A stretch of 64,000 nt of DNA, taken from positions 1,054,001-1,118,000 of the forward strand of contig CP070276.1 of NCBI GenBank assembly GCA_016916535.1, read 5' to 3'. The position numbers and the translations under genes were made by a program. Positions within the stretch are counted from its first letter, which is position 1; the number at the start of each line of letters is the position of its first letter. Positions 18,298 through 27,186 of the stretch are shown here, piece after piece. The notes under the pieces were generated by a model. It worked only from the letters and a program-made list of their open reading frames with translations. It was not told the DNA's origin and made no database searches. Source of the stretch: Dysgonomonadaceae bacterium zrk40 (lineage in GTDB: Bacteria; Bacteroidota; Bacteroidia; Bacteroidales; Dysgonomonadaceae).

Positions 18298-18903
18298 CTA
18301 CAGGATTCCCTGCTCCCTGAGATATCCTTCCATATCCAGATCGGGCGTGAGATGTACCGCCTGAAATCCCAACTCTCGCGCTGTTACGATGTTGGCTGCA
18401 TTGTCGTCGATGAAGAGTGACTCTTCAGCTTTCAGTTGATAGCGGTCAAGCAGGATGCGATACAATGCCGGATCAGGCTTCACGATTTTCTCTTCACCCG
18501 AAACCACGATCCCGTCGAGTTTTGAAAAAAAGTCGTAGCGCTGCATCGCCAGCGGCAGCGTCTCTGCCGACCAGTTGGTGAGGCCGTAAACACGATATTT
18601 TGCTTTTAACGGTTCCACGAGCTGCACATTCGCCTCAATGGTGCCACCCAGCATCTCCTCCCAACGGCCGTAATAGTAGCCAATTTCTTCCTCATATTCA
18701 GGATGTCGCTCCTGTCGCTCGCGCGTAGCCACCTCTATTGATCGGCCGGCATCCTGCCTGAGGTTCCAGTCGTAGGGGCAGATATGGGTCAGGAAATAGT
18801 TCATCTCCGCTTCTGTTTCAAACAGCTCGCTATAAAGGTAGACGGGGTTCCAGTCGATCAGCACCCCGCCAAAATCAAACACAATATTTCGGATTGTCTT
18901 CAT
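18298..18903 (-). CDS. HAD-superfamily phosphatase (subfamily IA, YihX-like)
   Basis: A 201-residue hydrolase with all four HAD motifs: DFGGVLIDW (nucleophile Asp), TNWS (motif II), the Lys in VKPDPALY, and FIDDNAANI (motif IV Asp pair). The helical cap between motifs I and II is of the C1 type. YihX of E. coli acts on glucose-1-phosphate, but the substrate here is unknown. It converges with the FAD oxidoreductase 8 bp away. Confidence 0.85.
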   Translation of the reverse strand: MKTIRNIVFDFGGVLIDWNPVYLYSELFETEAEMNYFLTHICPYDWNLRQDAGRSIEVATRERQERHPEYEEEIGYYYGRWEEMLGGTIEANVQLVEPLKAKYRVYGLTNWSAETLPLAMQRYDFFSKLDGIVVSGEEKIVKPDPALYRILLDRYQLKAEESLFIDDNAANIVTARELGFQAVHLTPDLDMEGYLREQGIL

Positions 18904-19014
18904 CCCGCTTTTCGTTTGTCATCAAGAATTGTGGGGCACAAGGTACGGATATTTTCTGATTGCCACAACCGGTGACAGCTCCAAATCATGCCTCTGGATG
19001 AAACACTTTTTCAG

Positions 19015-19200
19015 GACGAGACAGAGATTAAATAGGGTTCTCAGAGCCTCTAGCCTTATTGCACCCTTATAGCACCCTTATATCCACTCCAAAAATTATC
19101 GGAGGGGATATAAAGATGCAATTAGGTTAGAATAAAAGAATAGCTTCCCATAATATTGGAAAAGGTTCACTTTTTTGGTGTAACGCTCTTTCAGGATGAC
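19015..19200 (+). repeat. Dispersed intergenic repeat with nested inverted repeats, copy A
   Basis: About 186 bp that match, at roughly four of five positions, the reverse complement of 42736-42910. The core runs from GGTTCTCAGAGCCTCTAGCC to the TTCAC segment before 19171. Inside, CTAGCCTTATTGCA (19050-19063) faces a degenerate GCAATTAGGTTAG (19118-19130), and TTATATCCACTCC (19078-19090) faces GGAGGGGATATAA (19101-19113), so RNA or single-stranded DNA would form a long hairpin. It fills most of the gene-free gap 18904-19336 and contains no ORF. This copy has 13 extra bases (gagattaaatag region) near its left end. Confidence 0.8.
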
Positions 19201-19307
19201 ACCCATTCAACAAAAAAGAGATATTACAGAGGTTGTGGAGAGAGTTATATGGATGGGACGTTTTGTTAAAAAATAATGAAATCAGCATGTTGCGCAGTTA
19301 ATTTGCC

Positions 19308-19315
19308 TATTTTTG
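19308..19315 (+). promoter_or_regulatory. -7 box before the NlpC/P60 gene
   Basis: TATTTTTG matches TAnnTTTG, 21 bp before the ATG of the downstream gene. The 110 bp between repeat copy A and this box show no other feature. Confidence 0.5.
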
Positions 19316-19336
19316 TACTCCTCTTAGAGTAGTTGC

Positions 19337-20335
19337 ATGTCAGTAGAAGTAGATACAAAGCGCATATCAATCCAACTCATCACGCTCCTCCTGGTTGCTG
19401 TTGTTGCTGCATCGTGTGGTGCTGGGCGGCAGTCGGTTTCCCAAAAGAGAATCACGAAGAACAGCCTGCAGGAGCAGTTGATCGGCTACAGTAGGAAATA
19501 CCTGGGGAAACCCTACCGATATGCCGGCAGAGGACCTCATTCTTTCGATTGCTCCGGCTTCACCTCATTCGTTTTCAAAGAGTTCGGTTTCAACCTTGCT
19601 TCGAGCTCAGCCGCGCAGGATCAGCAATTTCCCGCGATTGAGGAGAAAAGTAGCCTCAAAAAAGGAGATCTGGTATTTTTCGAGGGGAGAGCCCGCAACG
19701 GAATGGTGGGGCACGTGGGAATCGTCACAGAAGTCAGCAGCCACGGTTCGTTTCGTTTCATCCACGCCTCAACCAGCTATGGCGTCATCGTCTCATCATC
19801 CACCGAGCCCTACTATGCCGCACGTTACCTGCGGGGTGGAAGGGTGCTAAAGGAAAATATGCCAGTGAGTGCTGAGGAGAACAAAAAAACAACGCCAACA
19901 AATCACAAGAAACGTCCTACGCCGCTTACAGCAGGCAACAATGGTTATGCAGTCAACGGTGGAGCAACATTGAACAATCCGGTGAACAAGCGTGACTCGT
20001 TACTCCTCAGTGAACATGATCCGCTGAAAAACATGCCGGCAAGGGATAGCAGGAATGCGAACGACCAGGATGACCCCAACAAGGATGAGCGAGTTCAATC
20101 GGATATTCAGGCCGTATTGCGGGAAGATAAAAGCACCTTGCCGGAACCCATCGTCACCGATGTTGAAGGAAGCAGGAGGGTGAGACATACCGTGAAGCCG
20201 GGTGATACACTCTATGCCATCAGCCGCGAGTATGGCTGCACCGTTGATCAAATCAGGCAGGCCAACCCGCAACTGGGGGATCTTCTGAAAGCGGGTGAGG
20301 AACTGCTAATCCCTGTCACTCATCAAACGAAGTGA
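19337..20335 (+). CDS. NlpC/P60 endopeptidase lipoprotein with C-terminal LysM
   Basis: A predicted lipoprotein (lipobox VAASC, Cys near residue 27) of 332 residues. The NlpC/P60 domain (about 45-165) has the catalytic Cys in FDCSGFTSF, His in GHVGIV and a further His in FIHAST, so it is probably active on peptidoglycan stem peptides. A long polar linker (about 175-280) leads to one LysM domain (RHTVKPGDTLYAISREYG) for cell-wall binding. Likely role: cell-wall remodelling in the periplasm. Its stop is 68 bp before the prfB ATG. Confidence 0.9.
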   Translation: MSVEVDTKRISIQLITLLLVAVVAASCGAGRQSVSQKRITKNSLQEQLIGYSRKYLGKPYRYAGRGPHSFDCSGFTSFVFKEFGFNLASSSAAQDQQFPAIEEKSSLKKGDLVFFEGRARNGMVGHVGIVTEVSSHGSFRFIHASTSYGVIVSSSTEPYYAARYLRGGRVLKENMPVSAEENKKTTPTNHKKRPTPLTAGNNGYAVNGGATLNNPVNKRDSLLLSEHDPLKNMPARDSRNANDQDDPNKDERVQSDIQAVLREDKSTLPEPIVTDVEGSRRVRHTVKPGDTLYAISREYGCTVDQIRQANPQLGDLLKAGEELLIPVTHQTK

Positions 20336-20366
20336 GACAAGAGGTGGAACATTCGCTTCTTTTGAT

Positions 20367-20374
20367 TACTTTTG
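20367..20374 (+). promoter_or_regulatory. -7 box before prfB
   Basis: TACTTTTG matches TAnnTTTG and lies 29 bp before the prfB ATG. Confidence 0.5.
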
Positions 20375-20403
20375 CACCTCAAACAGATAAAACAAAAACA
20401 ATT

Positions 20404-21514
20404 ATGATAACGGCAGACCAACTGAAAGATGTGTTGGAGCGCGAGCATGCGCTGAGGGGGTATCTTTGACGTCGATGCAAAGATCATCCAATTAGAAGAA
20501 GAGGAACTGCGGACCCAGTCGCCCGATTTCTGGAACGATGCCAAAGCGGCAGAGAAACAGATGAAGGTGGTGCGTGAACTGAAGTTCTGGATCAATGCCT
20601 ACCAGGAGGTGAAGGCTGTGGCTGATGAGTTACAGCTCGCTTTCGACTTTGTGAAGGAGGGCATCGTCTCGGAAGAGGAGGTAGATGCACAGTATGCTGA
20701 AGCAATCCGCCTGACCGAAGAGCTGGAGCTGAAGAACATGCTTCGCCGTGAGGAGGACAAACTTGGAGCGGTACTGAAGATTAACGCCGGTGCCGGCGGC
20801 ACCGAGAGCCAGGACTGGGCATCGATGCTCTTCCGCATGTACCAGCGCTGGTGCGAAAGCAAGAATTACAAGACCACCGTCACCAACTGGCAGGATGGCG
20901 ATGATGCCGGTATCAAGACTGCCACCCTCCAGGTGGAAGGAGATCTGGCCTACGGATTCCTGAAAAGCGAGAACGGGGTGCATCGCCTGGTGAGGGTATC
21001 ACCCTACAATGCACAGGGAAAAAGGATGACCTCCTTTGCATCTGTATTCGTGGTACCCCTGGTGGACGATACCATCGAGATAGAGGTGAATGCGGCCAAC
21101 CTGAGCTGGGACACCTTCCGCTCCTCCGGTGCGGGAGGCCAGAACGTGAACAAGGTGGAGACCGGTGTTCGCCTCCATTACTTCCACAAGGATCCCGATA
21201 CCGGTGAAGAACAGGAGATCGTAATCGAGAACACCGAGAGCCGCTCGCAAATGGGTAACCGCGAAAATGCCTTGCGACTCCTCAAGTCGCAGCTCTATGA
21301 GATGGAGCTGGAGAAGCGACGCGCCGCACAGGCTGTCATCGAGGCAGGGAAGAAGAAGATTGAATGGGGTTCTCAGATTCGCAGCTACGTGTTCGACGAC
21401 CGCCGCGTGAAAGATCACCGCACCAACTACCAGACATCCGACGTGAATGGTGTGATGGACGGCGACCTTGACGACTTCATCAAGGCCTACCTGATGGAAT
21501 ACGGCGGCGACTAG
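20404..21514 (+). CDS. prfB: Peptide chain release factor 2 (programmed +1 frameshift)
   Basis: RF2 releases peptides at UGA and UAA. The gene starts at ATG 20404 (MITADQLKDVLEREHALRGYL), runs 21 codons to an in-frame TGA at 20467-20469, and continues in the +1 frame from GAC at 20468; the joined protein is 369 residues. The GGQ motif (SSGAGGQNVNKVE) and the codon-recognition loop are present. That loop reads SPY where E. coli RF2 has SPF. An annotation that begins at the internal ATG 20561 would miss 52 residues. It converges with the TIGR02757 gene, the two stops overlapping. Confidence 0.96.
20455..20470 (+). promoter_or_regulatory. RF2 programmed +1 frameshift site
   Basis: AGG GGG TAT CTT TGA C is identical to the E. 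coli prfB core: Shine-Dalgarno-like AGGGGG, slippery CTT and the stop TGA followed by C. When RF2 is scarce the ribosome slips from CTT TGA to TTT GAC, making more RF2. The upstream and downstream frames join exactly here. Confidence 0.96.
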
Positions 21515-22287
21515 AGTGGCGGAAAATCATCGTCGTTGACAGATAACCCGAAGAGCGCATAGTCATACTTCACCGGATCTTCACGGTCAAACCGGCGAAG
21601 CGACTCCATGAGCTGGAGTGCCGTTTTCCAGTCGGTTTGTTTCCGACCGATCAACCCTAGCGCGCGTGCTGTACGATCTACATGCAGATCGAGCGGACAG
21701 ATCAGTTCCCGCTGGGGGATCCTCTTCCATATGCCGAAATCAACACCTCTCTCATCGCTGCGCACCATCCAGCGCAGATACATGTTCAACCGCTTACAGG
21801 TTGCATTGCGGGCAGGCGATGCCACATGCTTTCTGGTACGTTGTGGCATATCAGGATCATTCACGAATGTTTCTTGAAATCGGACCAGTGAATCTTCCAC
21901 GGAATGAAAAAAGCCTTCATCAGAAAGAAAAGCATCTTCGAGCGACGCATGCTTTTGGTACTGCCTTTTTAGAAAACTGATGAAGTAAAGCAAGTCGGTG
22001 TCATTAAAAGTGCGGTGTTTGAAACCCAACAGACCCCTCAGATCCTCTTCGCCATGCTCCATGACAAACCGGTAGGGTTCATCTCCCATCCGGTGCATCA
22101 GCTCATTGCACTTTGAAAGGATGGTCTTTCGCTGTCCCCAGGCAAGGAGCGCAGCAAAAAGACCACTTATCTCCCGGTCCTTGTCTGTGGCATAACGGTG
22201 GGGAATGGCGATGGGGTCATTCACGATGAAAGACTTCCGGTTGTATTGATCGGCTTTCTCATCCAGGAAACTTTTCAGTTCTTGCAT
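21511..22287 (-). CDS. TIGR02757 family protein
   Basis: A 258-residue soluble protein of the TIGR02757 family, found mainly in Bacteroidetes and some other phyla, with no assigned function. Visible features are the opening LKSFLDEKADQYN, an RKTILSKCNELMHRMGDEPYRF stretch, and CKRLNMYLRWMVR followed by ICPLDLHVDRTARALGL, reminiscent of helix-hairpin-helix DNA glycosylase-like proteins. That likeness is only a suggestion. It ends inside the prfB stop codon region. Confidence 0.8.
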   Translation of the reverse strand: MQELKSFLDEKADQYNRKSFIVNDPIAIPHRYATDKDREISGLFAALLAWGQRKTILSKCNELMHRMGDEPYRFVMEHGEEDLRGLLGFKHRTFNDTDLLYFISFLKRQYQKHASLEDAFLSDEGFFHSVEDSLVRFQETFVNDPDMPQRTRKHVASPARNATCKRLNMYLRWMVRSDERGVDFGIWKRIPQRELICPLDLHVDRTARALGLIGRKQTDWKTALQLMESLRRFDREDPVKYDYALFGLSVNDDDFPPL

Positions 22288-22306
22288 CTCTCAACAATAT
22301 ATATTT

Positions 22307-22314
22307 GGTACAAA
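22307..22314 (-). promoter_or_regulatory. -7 box for the TIGR02757 gene
   Basis: The minus strand reads TACTTTTG, matching TAnnTTTG, 20 bp before the ATG. Confidence 0.45.
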
Positions 22315-22339
22315 AGTACCTCAATTTCTTAAAAAGAGT

Positions 22340-22347
22340 TACATTTG
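22340..22347 (+). promoter_or_regulatory. -7 box for the serine protease gene
   Basis: TACATTTG matches TAnnTTTG, 52-73 bp before the two possible protease starts. It is back to back with the minus-strand box at 22307-22314. Confidence 0.45.
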
Positions 22348-22398
22348 TAATGTTGTTTAATCAAAAGCAATGGTCATTATCTGAAACCAAATCATCAC

Positions 22399-24585
22399 AT
22401 GGATCGTCCCCTCACCAATATGCGCCTCATGCTGAAATATGTGCTTTCCCTTGTGGCCTGTCTCTCGTCTTTTGCAGCATTGGGACAAATCAGTCACGGA
22501 GGGAAACCACTCTCAATTGAAATCTTACCGGGAATACGTACCATCACGGCTGCAGAGGATCTATACGTAGAGATGCCTCCTCTCAGCAACGAGGCGGAAT
22601 TGTGGCGATCGTCACAGGAGGAGTCTTCACTGAGGAGTCTCCATTTTGCCCATAAGTTTCACAAGTTTATCCGTCCCGACAACGCAGGCATCACCTTTCA
22701 CTGGGAGCACATGAAGGTGTGGCGGGTAGGCATCCGCTCCAAGGGGGCCTATTCCCTCAACATCCTTTTCACACAGTTCAGACTTCCCCCCGGCGCCGCT
22801 GTTTTTGTTTACAACGCAGATCAGACAGAAATCCTGGGTTCCTTCACGGAAGAGAACAACAGCGAGCTGGAAATGCTTCCGGTTCAGCCTATCGGTGGAG
22901 ATGAACTGATCGTGGAATACCAGGAACCGGTGGATGCACTCTTCCCGGGTGAAATTGAAATTGGGGAGGTGAATCATGACTTCCGTGGCATCTTCCGTGC
23001 GGCAGAGCCGCGTGATCCTGCTCAGGATTGTCATCCCAACATTGTCTGTTACCCGGAAGACATCCTTCCCGGGAGCGGTGTGGTGGGACTCATTATCAAT
23101 GGAATCACCTACTGTACCGGCTCACTGGTGAACAACACCTCGGAGGATGGAACCCCTTATCTGCTGACAGCAACGCACTGCCTCAACAACGATTATGACG
23201 CTCGATTTCTTGCCAACAGGAAATATGACATGATAGCAGGAACGATTGTTGCATTCTTCAACTACCAGTCGCCCCTCTGCTCTACCGATATACGGGGGCC
23301 CCTGCAAATGACGTTGGCCTCTGCCGACTCGCTGTTGATCAGCGAACGACACGACATCTCGCTGCTGCGCTTCAAGGATATCCCCCCTGCAACATACCAA
23401 CCCTATTACCTGGGATGGGATGCGACGGCAACACCCTTAGCTCCTTTTCACGGCATCCACCACCCGAATGGAGGCATCAAGAAGGTGGCAGTGGATGAGG
23501 GTTCCCTGTCTGTCACCTCATTTCCCGGTTCAAAATACAACATGAAACCTTATGCTCACTGGGAGATGAAAGGATGGGAAACGGGAGCCACTGAGGGTGG
23601 TTCTTCGGGATCACCCCTCCTCGACCGGGAGAAGCGAATTGTGGGCACCTTAACCGGTGGTGTTTCGATGTGCTCCTCACCGCGGGGACCGGATCAATAT
23701 GCCTCGCTCAACAAGTTCTGGAACGTTTCCGATTCACTGGACAATCCCCTACCCATCAACCATTACCTGGATCCCGGCGGCACACAGGCCATCAATGTTC
23801 GGGGATATGAGCCATATGCCAGCAACCCCTACAGCAGGAGCATGAACTTCGGCACCGATGAGAAACCTGTTGAAACACTCCACCAATCGATCCCCATGTT
23901 CGCGACCAACAATACTTTTGGTTATGCTGAATTTGCAGAAGAGTTTTACACCGATGGTCCGGTGCTGTTGGAGGGCGTATTCATCTCTTCACCAGCAAAC
24001 AGCAACATGCTGAAAAATGACATCAGAATCAGGGTTTATACTGGCAACGAGAAGCCTGAGTTGTTAAGACACGAACAATCCTACCAATACAGTTATCTCT
24101 ATTATGGCAACAATCGTTTTTCAGCTACCGGTCGCAACATGCGACACAGCGTGGAGAACTACATTGCCTTCGATCATCCGGTAACGGTTACAGGCTCCTT
24201 CTACATCTCCTATTACGATGCCAACGGCACAACGAATGGATTCACCGTCTTCAATGCTGAACCACGTGCAATTGGATCAGGAAAGATCTCCACAGCCTGG
24301 ATATTGAACGGCAATGGCTGGGAGCGCTCTTCCGAGAACATTGAGAATCCGGTCAACACCTCTCTTTTGATTGTCCCCTATCTGATTGGGAAGAAAAACG
24401 TTACGGTAGATCCTGAAACGGAGGATTTAGAGATAAAAGCGTACTATGCCGGTGAAGTTGGACGAATCTTTGTGGAATCGAATTTCGAATTGTTGGAATG
24501 GGAACTCTTTTATGTTTCCGGACAGAAGATACTGCAAGGAAGGGCTGAAAAAAGTATGAACAGGGCATCATTCCCGGCAGCTTAG
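22399..24585 (+). CDS. Secreted trypsin-like serine endopeptidase, sorting tail cut by an in-frame stop
   Basis: A lysyl-endopeptidase-like S1 protease, 728 residues to the TAG at 24583. A signal peptide (best from ATG 22420, ending AALGQ) leads to a propeptide-like region. The catalytic domain has His in LLTATHCLN, Asp in HDISLLRF and Ser in EGGSSGSPLL. Beta-rich C-terminal domains follow. The last part (LEWELFYVSGQKILQGRAEK) is the start of a type IX secretion sorting domain, whose final strands lie beyond the stop in the same frame. The enzyme domain is intact but the truncated form may not be exported. It ends 85 bp before the convergent transglycosylase gene. Confidence 0.85.
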   Translation: MDRPLTNMRLMLKYVLSLVACLSSFAALGQISHGGKPLSIEILPGIRTITAAEDLYVEMPPLSNEAELWRSSQEESSLRSLHFAHKFHKFIRPDNAGITFHWEHMKVWRVGIRSKGAYSLNILFTQFRLPPGAAVFVYNADQTEILGSFTEENNSELEMLPVQPIGGDELIVEYQEPVDALFPGEIEIGEVNHDFRGIFRAAEPRDPAQDCHPNIVCYPEDILPGSGVVGLIINGITYCTGSLVNNTSEDGTPYLLTATHCLNNDYDARFLANRKYDMIAGTIVAFFNYQSPLCSTDIRGPLQMTLASADSLLISERHDISLLRFKDIPPATYQPYYLGWDATATPLAPFHGIHHPNGGIKKVAVDEGSLSVTSFPGSKYNMKPYAHWEMKGWETGATEGGSSGSPLLDREKRIVGTLTGGVSMCSSPRGPDQYASLNKFWNVSDSLDNPLPINHYLDPGGTQAINVRGYEPYASNPYSRSMNFGTDEKPVETLHQSIPMFATNNTFGYAEFAEEFYTDGPVLLEGVFISSPANSNMLKNDIRIRVYTGNEKPELLRHEQSYQYSYLYYGNNRFSATGRNMRHSVENYIAFDHPVTVTGSFYISYYDANGTTNGFTVFNAEPRAIGSGKISTAWILNGNGWERSSENIENPVNTSLLIVPYLIGKKNVTVDPETEDLEIKAYYAGEVGRIFVESNFELLEWELFYVSGQKILQGRAEKSMNRASFPAA

Positions 24586-24663
24586 CTCCCCAAAGGGGTT
24601 TACATCGTCCGTGTCAAAACCACTGATGGAACGCAAACTGCCAGGAAGATATTGGTGATGTAA
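24583..24663 (+). other. In-frame TAG and orphaned 25-codon end of the type IX sorting domain
   Basis: After the TAG the same frame continues LPKGVYIVRVKTTDG..., ending RKILVM before TAA at 24661-24663. This is the usual ending of Bacteroidetes type A sorting domains (GVYIVRV...KILV). A single C-to-T change, CAG (Gln) to TAG, would explain it. It could be a true nonsense mutation, a readthrough site or a sequencing error. Confidence 0.85.
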
Positions 24664-24670
24664 GTTGTGG

Positions 24671-26386
24671 TTACTGCTTGTTGTCTCCCTCTTCAAGTGA
24701 GCCATCAGCCGGCACGACCTGTGATTGCACAGAATCTGCAACTCCTGCAACTGCCTCCGACTCGGGGTTGTTCTCTTCTTGTTCAACTTTTTCCATCTGC
24801 TCTTTCAGATAATCGGAGATGATATTGCTGCCCTCTCTTACATCCTCTGAACGTTTGTACTCGTTGTCAACCGGTTCTTCTTTGACTTTGGGAATCACTT
24901 TCTGATGCACGATGAGCCGATCACCAATATCGATTCGTGTGTTCCGCAAACCATTCCAGGTCTGAAGTTGTGAAACACGAACACCGTTGGATTGAGCAAT
25001 CTTACCCAGTGTATCACCCTTTCTGACGCGATAGTATTGGTTGACAGTCTCGACATCTTCACCCCCACTCTGTTGAGCCGTAAGCTCACCGGCATTGTTG
25101 GATGGTGGAACAACAGCCTTTCTACCCACTACCAATAGCTTGCCAATTCCGATCCTGTTTGACTTCAGCCCATTCCAGGATTTCAATTGTGAGAGTGTGA
25201 GCCCGTTTCTGCGGGCAATGGTAGAGAGGTTGTCCCCTTTCCTGACACGATAGTAAACATTCTCCCCATTCCCGGAGGTTAGGGTGCCATTGTTTAAAAA
25301 GTGATCGGTATTTGAACGGTGGGTATTGTAAATACTTTTGTTGTAGGCAAGGATCTCGTTGTGTCGATCTACAAATGCATACATTTTTTCCGATGGGAGC
25401 ACCAATGCGTAGGGTTTAAAATTACCGGGGATCACATCTTTTCTGAACTGCGGATTGAGGCCTCTCAGCTCTTCAACCGGAATCTCCAAAACGGCTGCTA
25501 CCTGATCAAGATGCAAACGTTCGTTCACATGTACCGTATCAAGTGCTGTGAGAGAGGTTTGCATATGTGCCGGACAGATGTTGTGGTCGGCATAATGGTG
25601 CATGATATAATTGGCTGCGATGAAAGCAGGTACGTAGCCTCTTGTTTCGCGCGGCAGTCTGTAATAGATCTGCCAGTAGTCGCGCTTACCACCGCTACGG
25701 GCAATGGCTTTGTTCACGTTCCCCGGGCCACAGTTGTATGCGGCAATCACAAGGTTCCAGTCGTGATAGATTGCATACAGATCTTTCAGATAGCGCACCG
25801 CAGCCTCTGTCGCTTTGTGAGGATCCCTCCGCTCATCCACGAGGCTGTTCACCTCCAGGCCATAGCCTTTTCCGGTGCGCAGCATGAACTGCCAAAGGCC
25901 GGTAGCTCCCGCCCGTGAGACGGCAACCGGATTGAGTGCCGACTCGATCACAGGAAGATACTTCAGCTCCAGGGGAAGACCTTCCCTGTCGAGCGCCTGT
26001 TCAAACAGTGGGAAGTAATAGTCGCCAAGCGCAAGCATATAGCTCACCTGTTCCCTTCGGCGGGAAGCATACATCTCGATGTAACGTTTCACCACACTGT
26101 TGAATGAGAGCTCCATCAACGTTGGCATGCTGTGAAGCCGAGAGATGTAGACCGAATCGGGAAAAAGCACATTTGCTCCGCGCATGCACTCCTCATCACT
26201 CTCGTTGAGATCAATCTGCCAGTCACGCAGCAACTCACTTAGTTGACCGGTCATGCTTTCGGGAAATACGATGGCATTGTCGGTAATGCTATCATTCTCT
26301 GCCGGCCTTGGTTCCTGGGCCCTTGCGAAAGAAATCAGCCATATAGAGCAAAGTGCGAGCAGGACATTTTTATTCATACGAATCAT
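24671..26386 (-). CDS. LysM-containing lytic transglycosylase (MltD type)
   Basis: Cleaves the glycan strands of peptidoglycan. A signal peptide (start at the first Met, or at the fourth residue, MNKNVLL, ending ARAQ) precedes a family-23 SLT domain with the catalytic Glu148 in PVIESALNP and the AGATGLWQFM and AYNCGPGNVNKA motifs. Two LysM domains follow (YYRVRKGDNLSTIARRNG and YYRVRKGDTLGKIAQSNG), then an acidic tail. It is the last gene of the parA-parB-DUF5683 run, an order common in Bacteroidetes. Periplasmic, probably at the cell wall. Confidence 0.93.
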   Translation of the reverse strand: MIRMNKNVLLALCSIWLISFARAQEPRPAENDSITDNAIVFPESMTGQLSELLRDWQIDLNESDEECMRGANVLFPDSVYISRLHSMPTLMELSFNSVVKRYIEMYASRRREQVSYMLALGDYYFPLFEQALDREGLPLELKYLPVIESALNPVAVSRAGATGLWQFMLRTGKGYGLEVNSLVDERRDPHKATEAAVRYLKDLYAIYHDWNLVIAAYNCGPGNVNKAIARSGGKRDYWQIYYRLPRETRGYVPAFIAANYIMHHYADHNICPAHMQTSLTALDTVHVNERLHLDQVAAVLEIPVEELRGLNPQFRKDVIPGNFKPYALVLPSEKMYAFVDRHNEILAYNKSIYNTHRSNTDHFLNNGTLTSGNGENVYYRVRKGDNLSTIARRNGLTLSQLKSWNGLKSNRIGIGKLLVVGRKAVVPPSNNAGELTAQQSGGEDVETVNQYYRVRKGDTLGKIAQSNGVRVSQLQTWNGLRNTRIDIGDRLIVHQKVIPKVKEEPVDNEYKRSEDVREGSNIISDYLKEQMEKVEQEENNPESEAVAGVADSVQSQVVPADGSLEEGDNKQ

Positions 26387-26459
26387 ATTTTACATCTGTT
26401 GTACCCGGTGAACCTTTAAGATTAAAGTGTGCTGCGAAGCAACCTCCAACCGAGTATCA

Positions 26460-27179
26460 TTAAAAATTAAAACTGAGCTGCAATCCATAAGAGGAGGCAG
26501 CCGAAATACCGGTTTGTGGTTCTCTGAGAACAGCCGGAGCCAGTTGCATGGAGAGATCAGTGCTCATGTCAAAATCGAACAGCTGGGCATCCACATAGGC
26601 ATCGACCATCGCAAGCATATACAATGCCACTGTGCCAATGATGCTCAGATCGCGGTAATATCTGTAATAATCTTTTCTCTTCTGCAATACATCAGTGAAC
26701 CATTTCTGGTCAATCGTTTCCGGATCTCTGCCGTATGGGAGCAGGTCATGCCAGCGATTGGTTTCGGGATTGCTGTCCATGATATCTTGGTAAGCCCCCA
26801 GATAATCACGATACAACCCGTTGTTCCAGGTGATGGCGTAGGTGAAGCCCACAAATCCGCCGTAGAGGATGGGTAACTTCCAGTATTTCCTGTTGTACAC
26901 TTGTCCCATACCGGGAAAGATAGCAGAATAGAGAACTGCCTTTCGTGGAGTGGGACGAAAACTCTCGGAAGAAGCAAAAAAAGAGTCTGATGGTGTGGCG
27001 ACGAGAAGGGAATCAACCGCATCACGAAATGTGACGGTGTCAACTGTTTGGGTTAAGACTGAATCAGGAGGCAACAGTTCATCCTCAGGAGACATTGCAG
27101 GGGCAGTGATTTCCTGTGCCTGCAGCAATGTTGATCCAAAGGCAAAGATCAAACCGAGTAGAAATGCAGCTTGCTTCAT
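26460..27179 (-). CDS. DUF5683 domain protein
   Basis: A 239-residue exported or membrane protein: signal peptide (ending LLQAQ), a low-complexity stretch, then the conserved core PRKAVLYSAIFPGMGQVYNRKYWKLPI, which starts the DUF5683 family and includes membrane-like segments. The function is unknown. It starts 7 bp after parB and precedes the transglycosylase, so it may connect cell envelope and division; that is inference from position alone. Confidence 0.85.
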   Translation of the reverse strand: MKQAAFLLGLIFAFGSTLLQAQEITAPAMSPEDELLPPDSVLTQTVDTVTFRDAVDSLLVATPSDSFFASSESFRPTPRKAVLYSAIFPGMGQVYNRKYWKLPILYGGFVGFTYAITWNNGLYRDYLGAYQDIMDSNPETNRWHDLLPYGRDPETIDQKWFTDVLQKRKDYYRYYRDLSIIGTVALYMLAMVDAYVDAQLFDFDMSTDLSMQLAPAVLREPQTGISAASSYGLQLSFNF

Positions 27180-27186
27180 CCTGCGC

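Noticed and set aside
20561-21514. prfB read as a gene starting at 20561
   Set aside because: The upstream 21-codon frame and AGGGGGTATCTTTGAC show that the true gene starts at 20404 with a programmed frameshift.
25319-25918. A 199-codon plus-strand frame inside the transglycosylase gene
   Set aside because: It is opposite a conserved enzyme domain, without any motif or promoter of its own.
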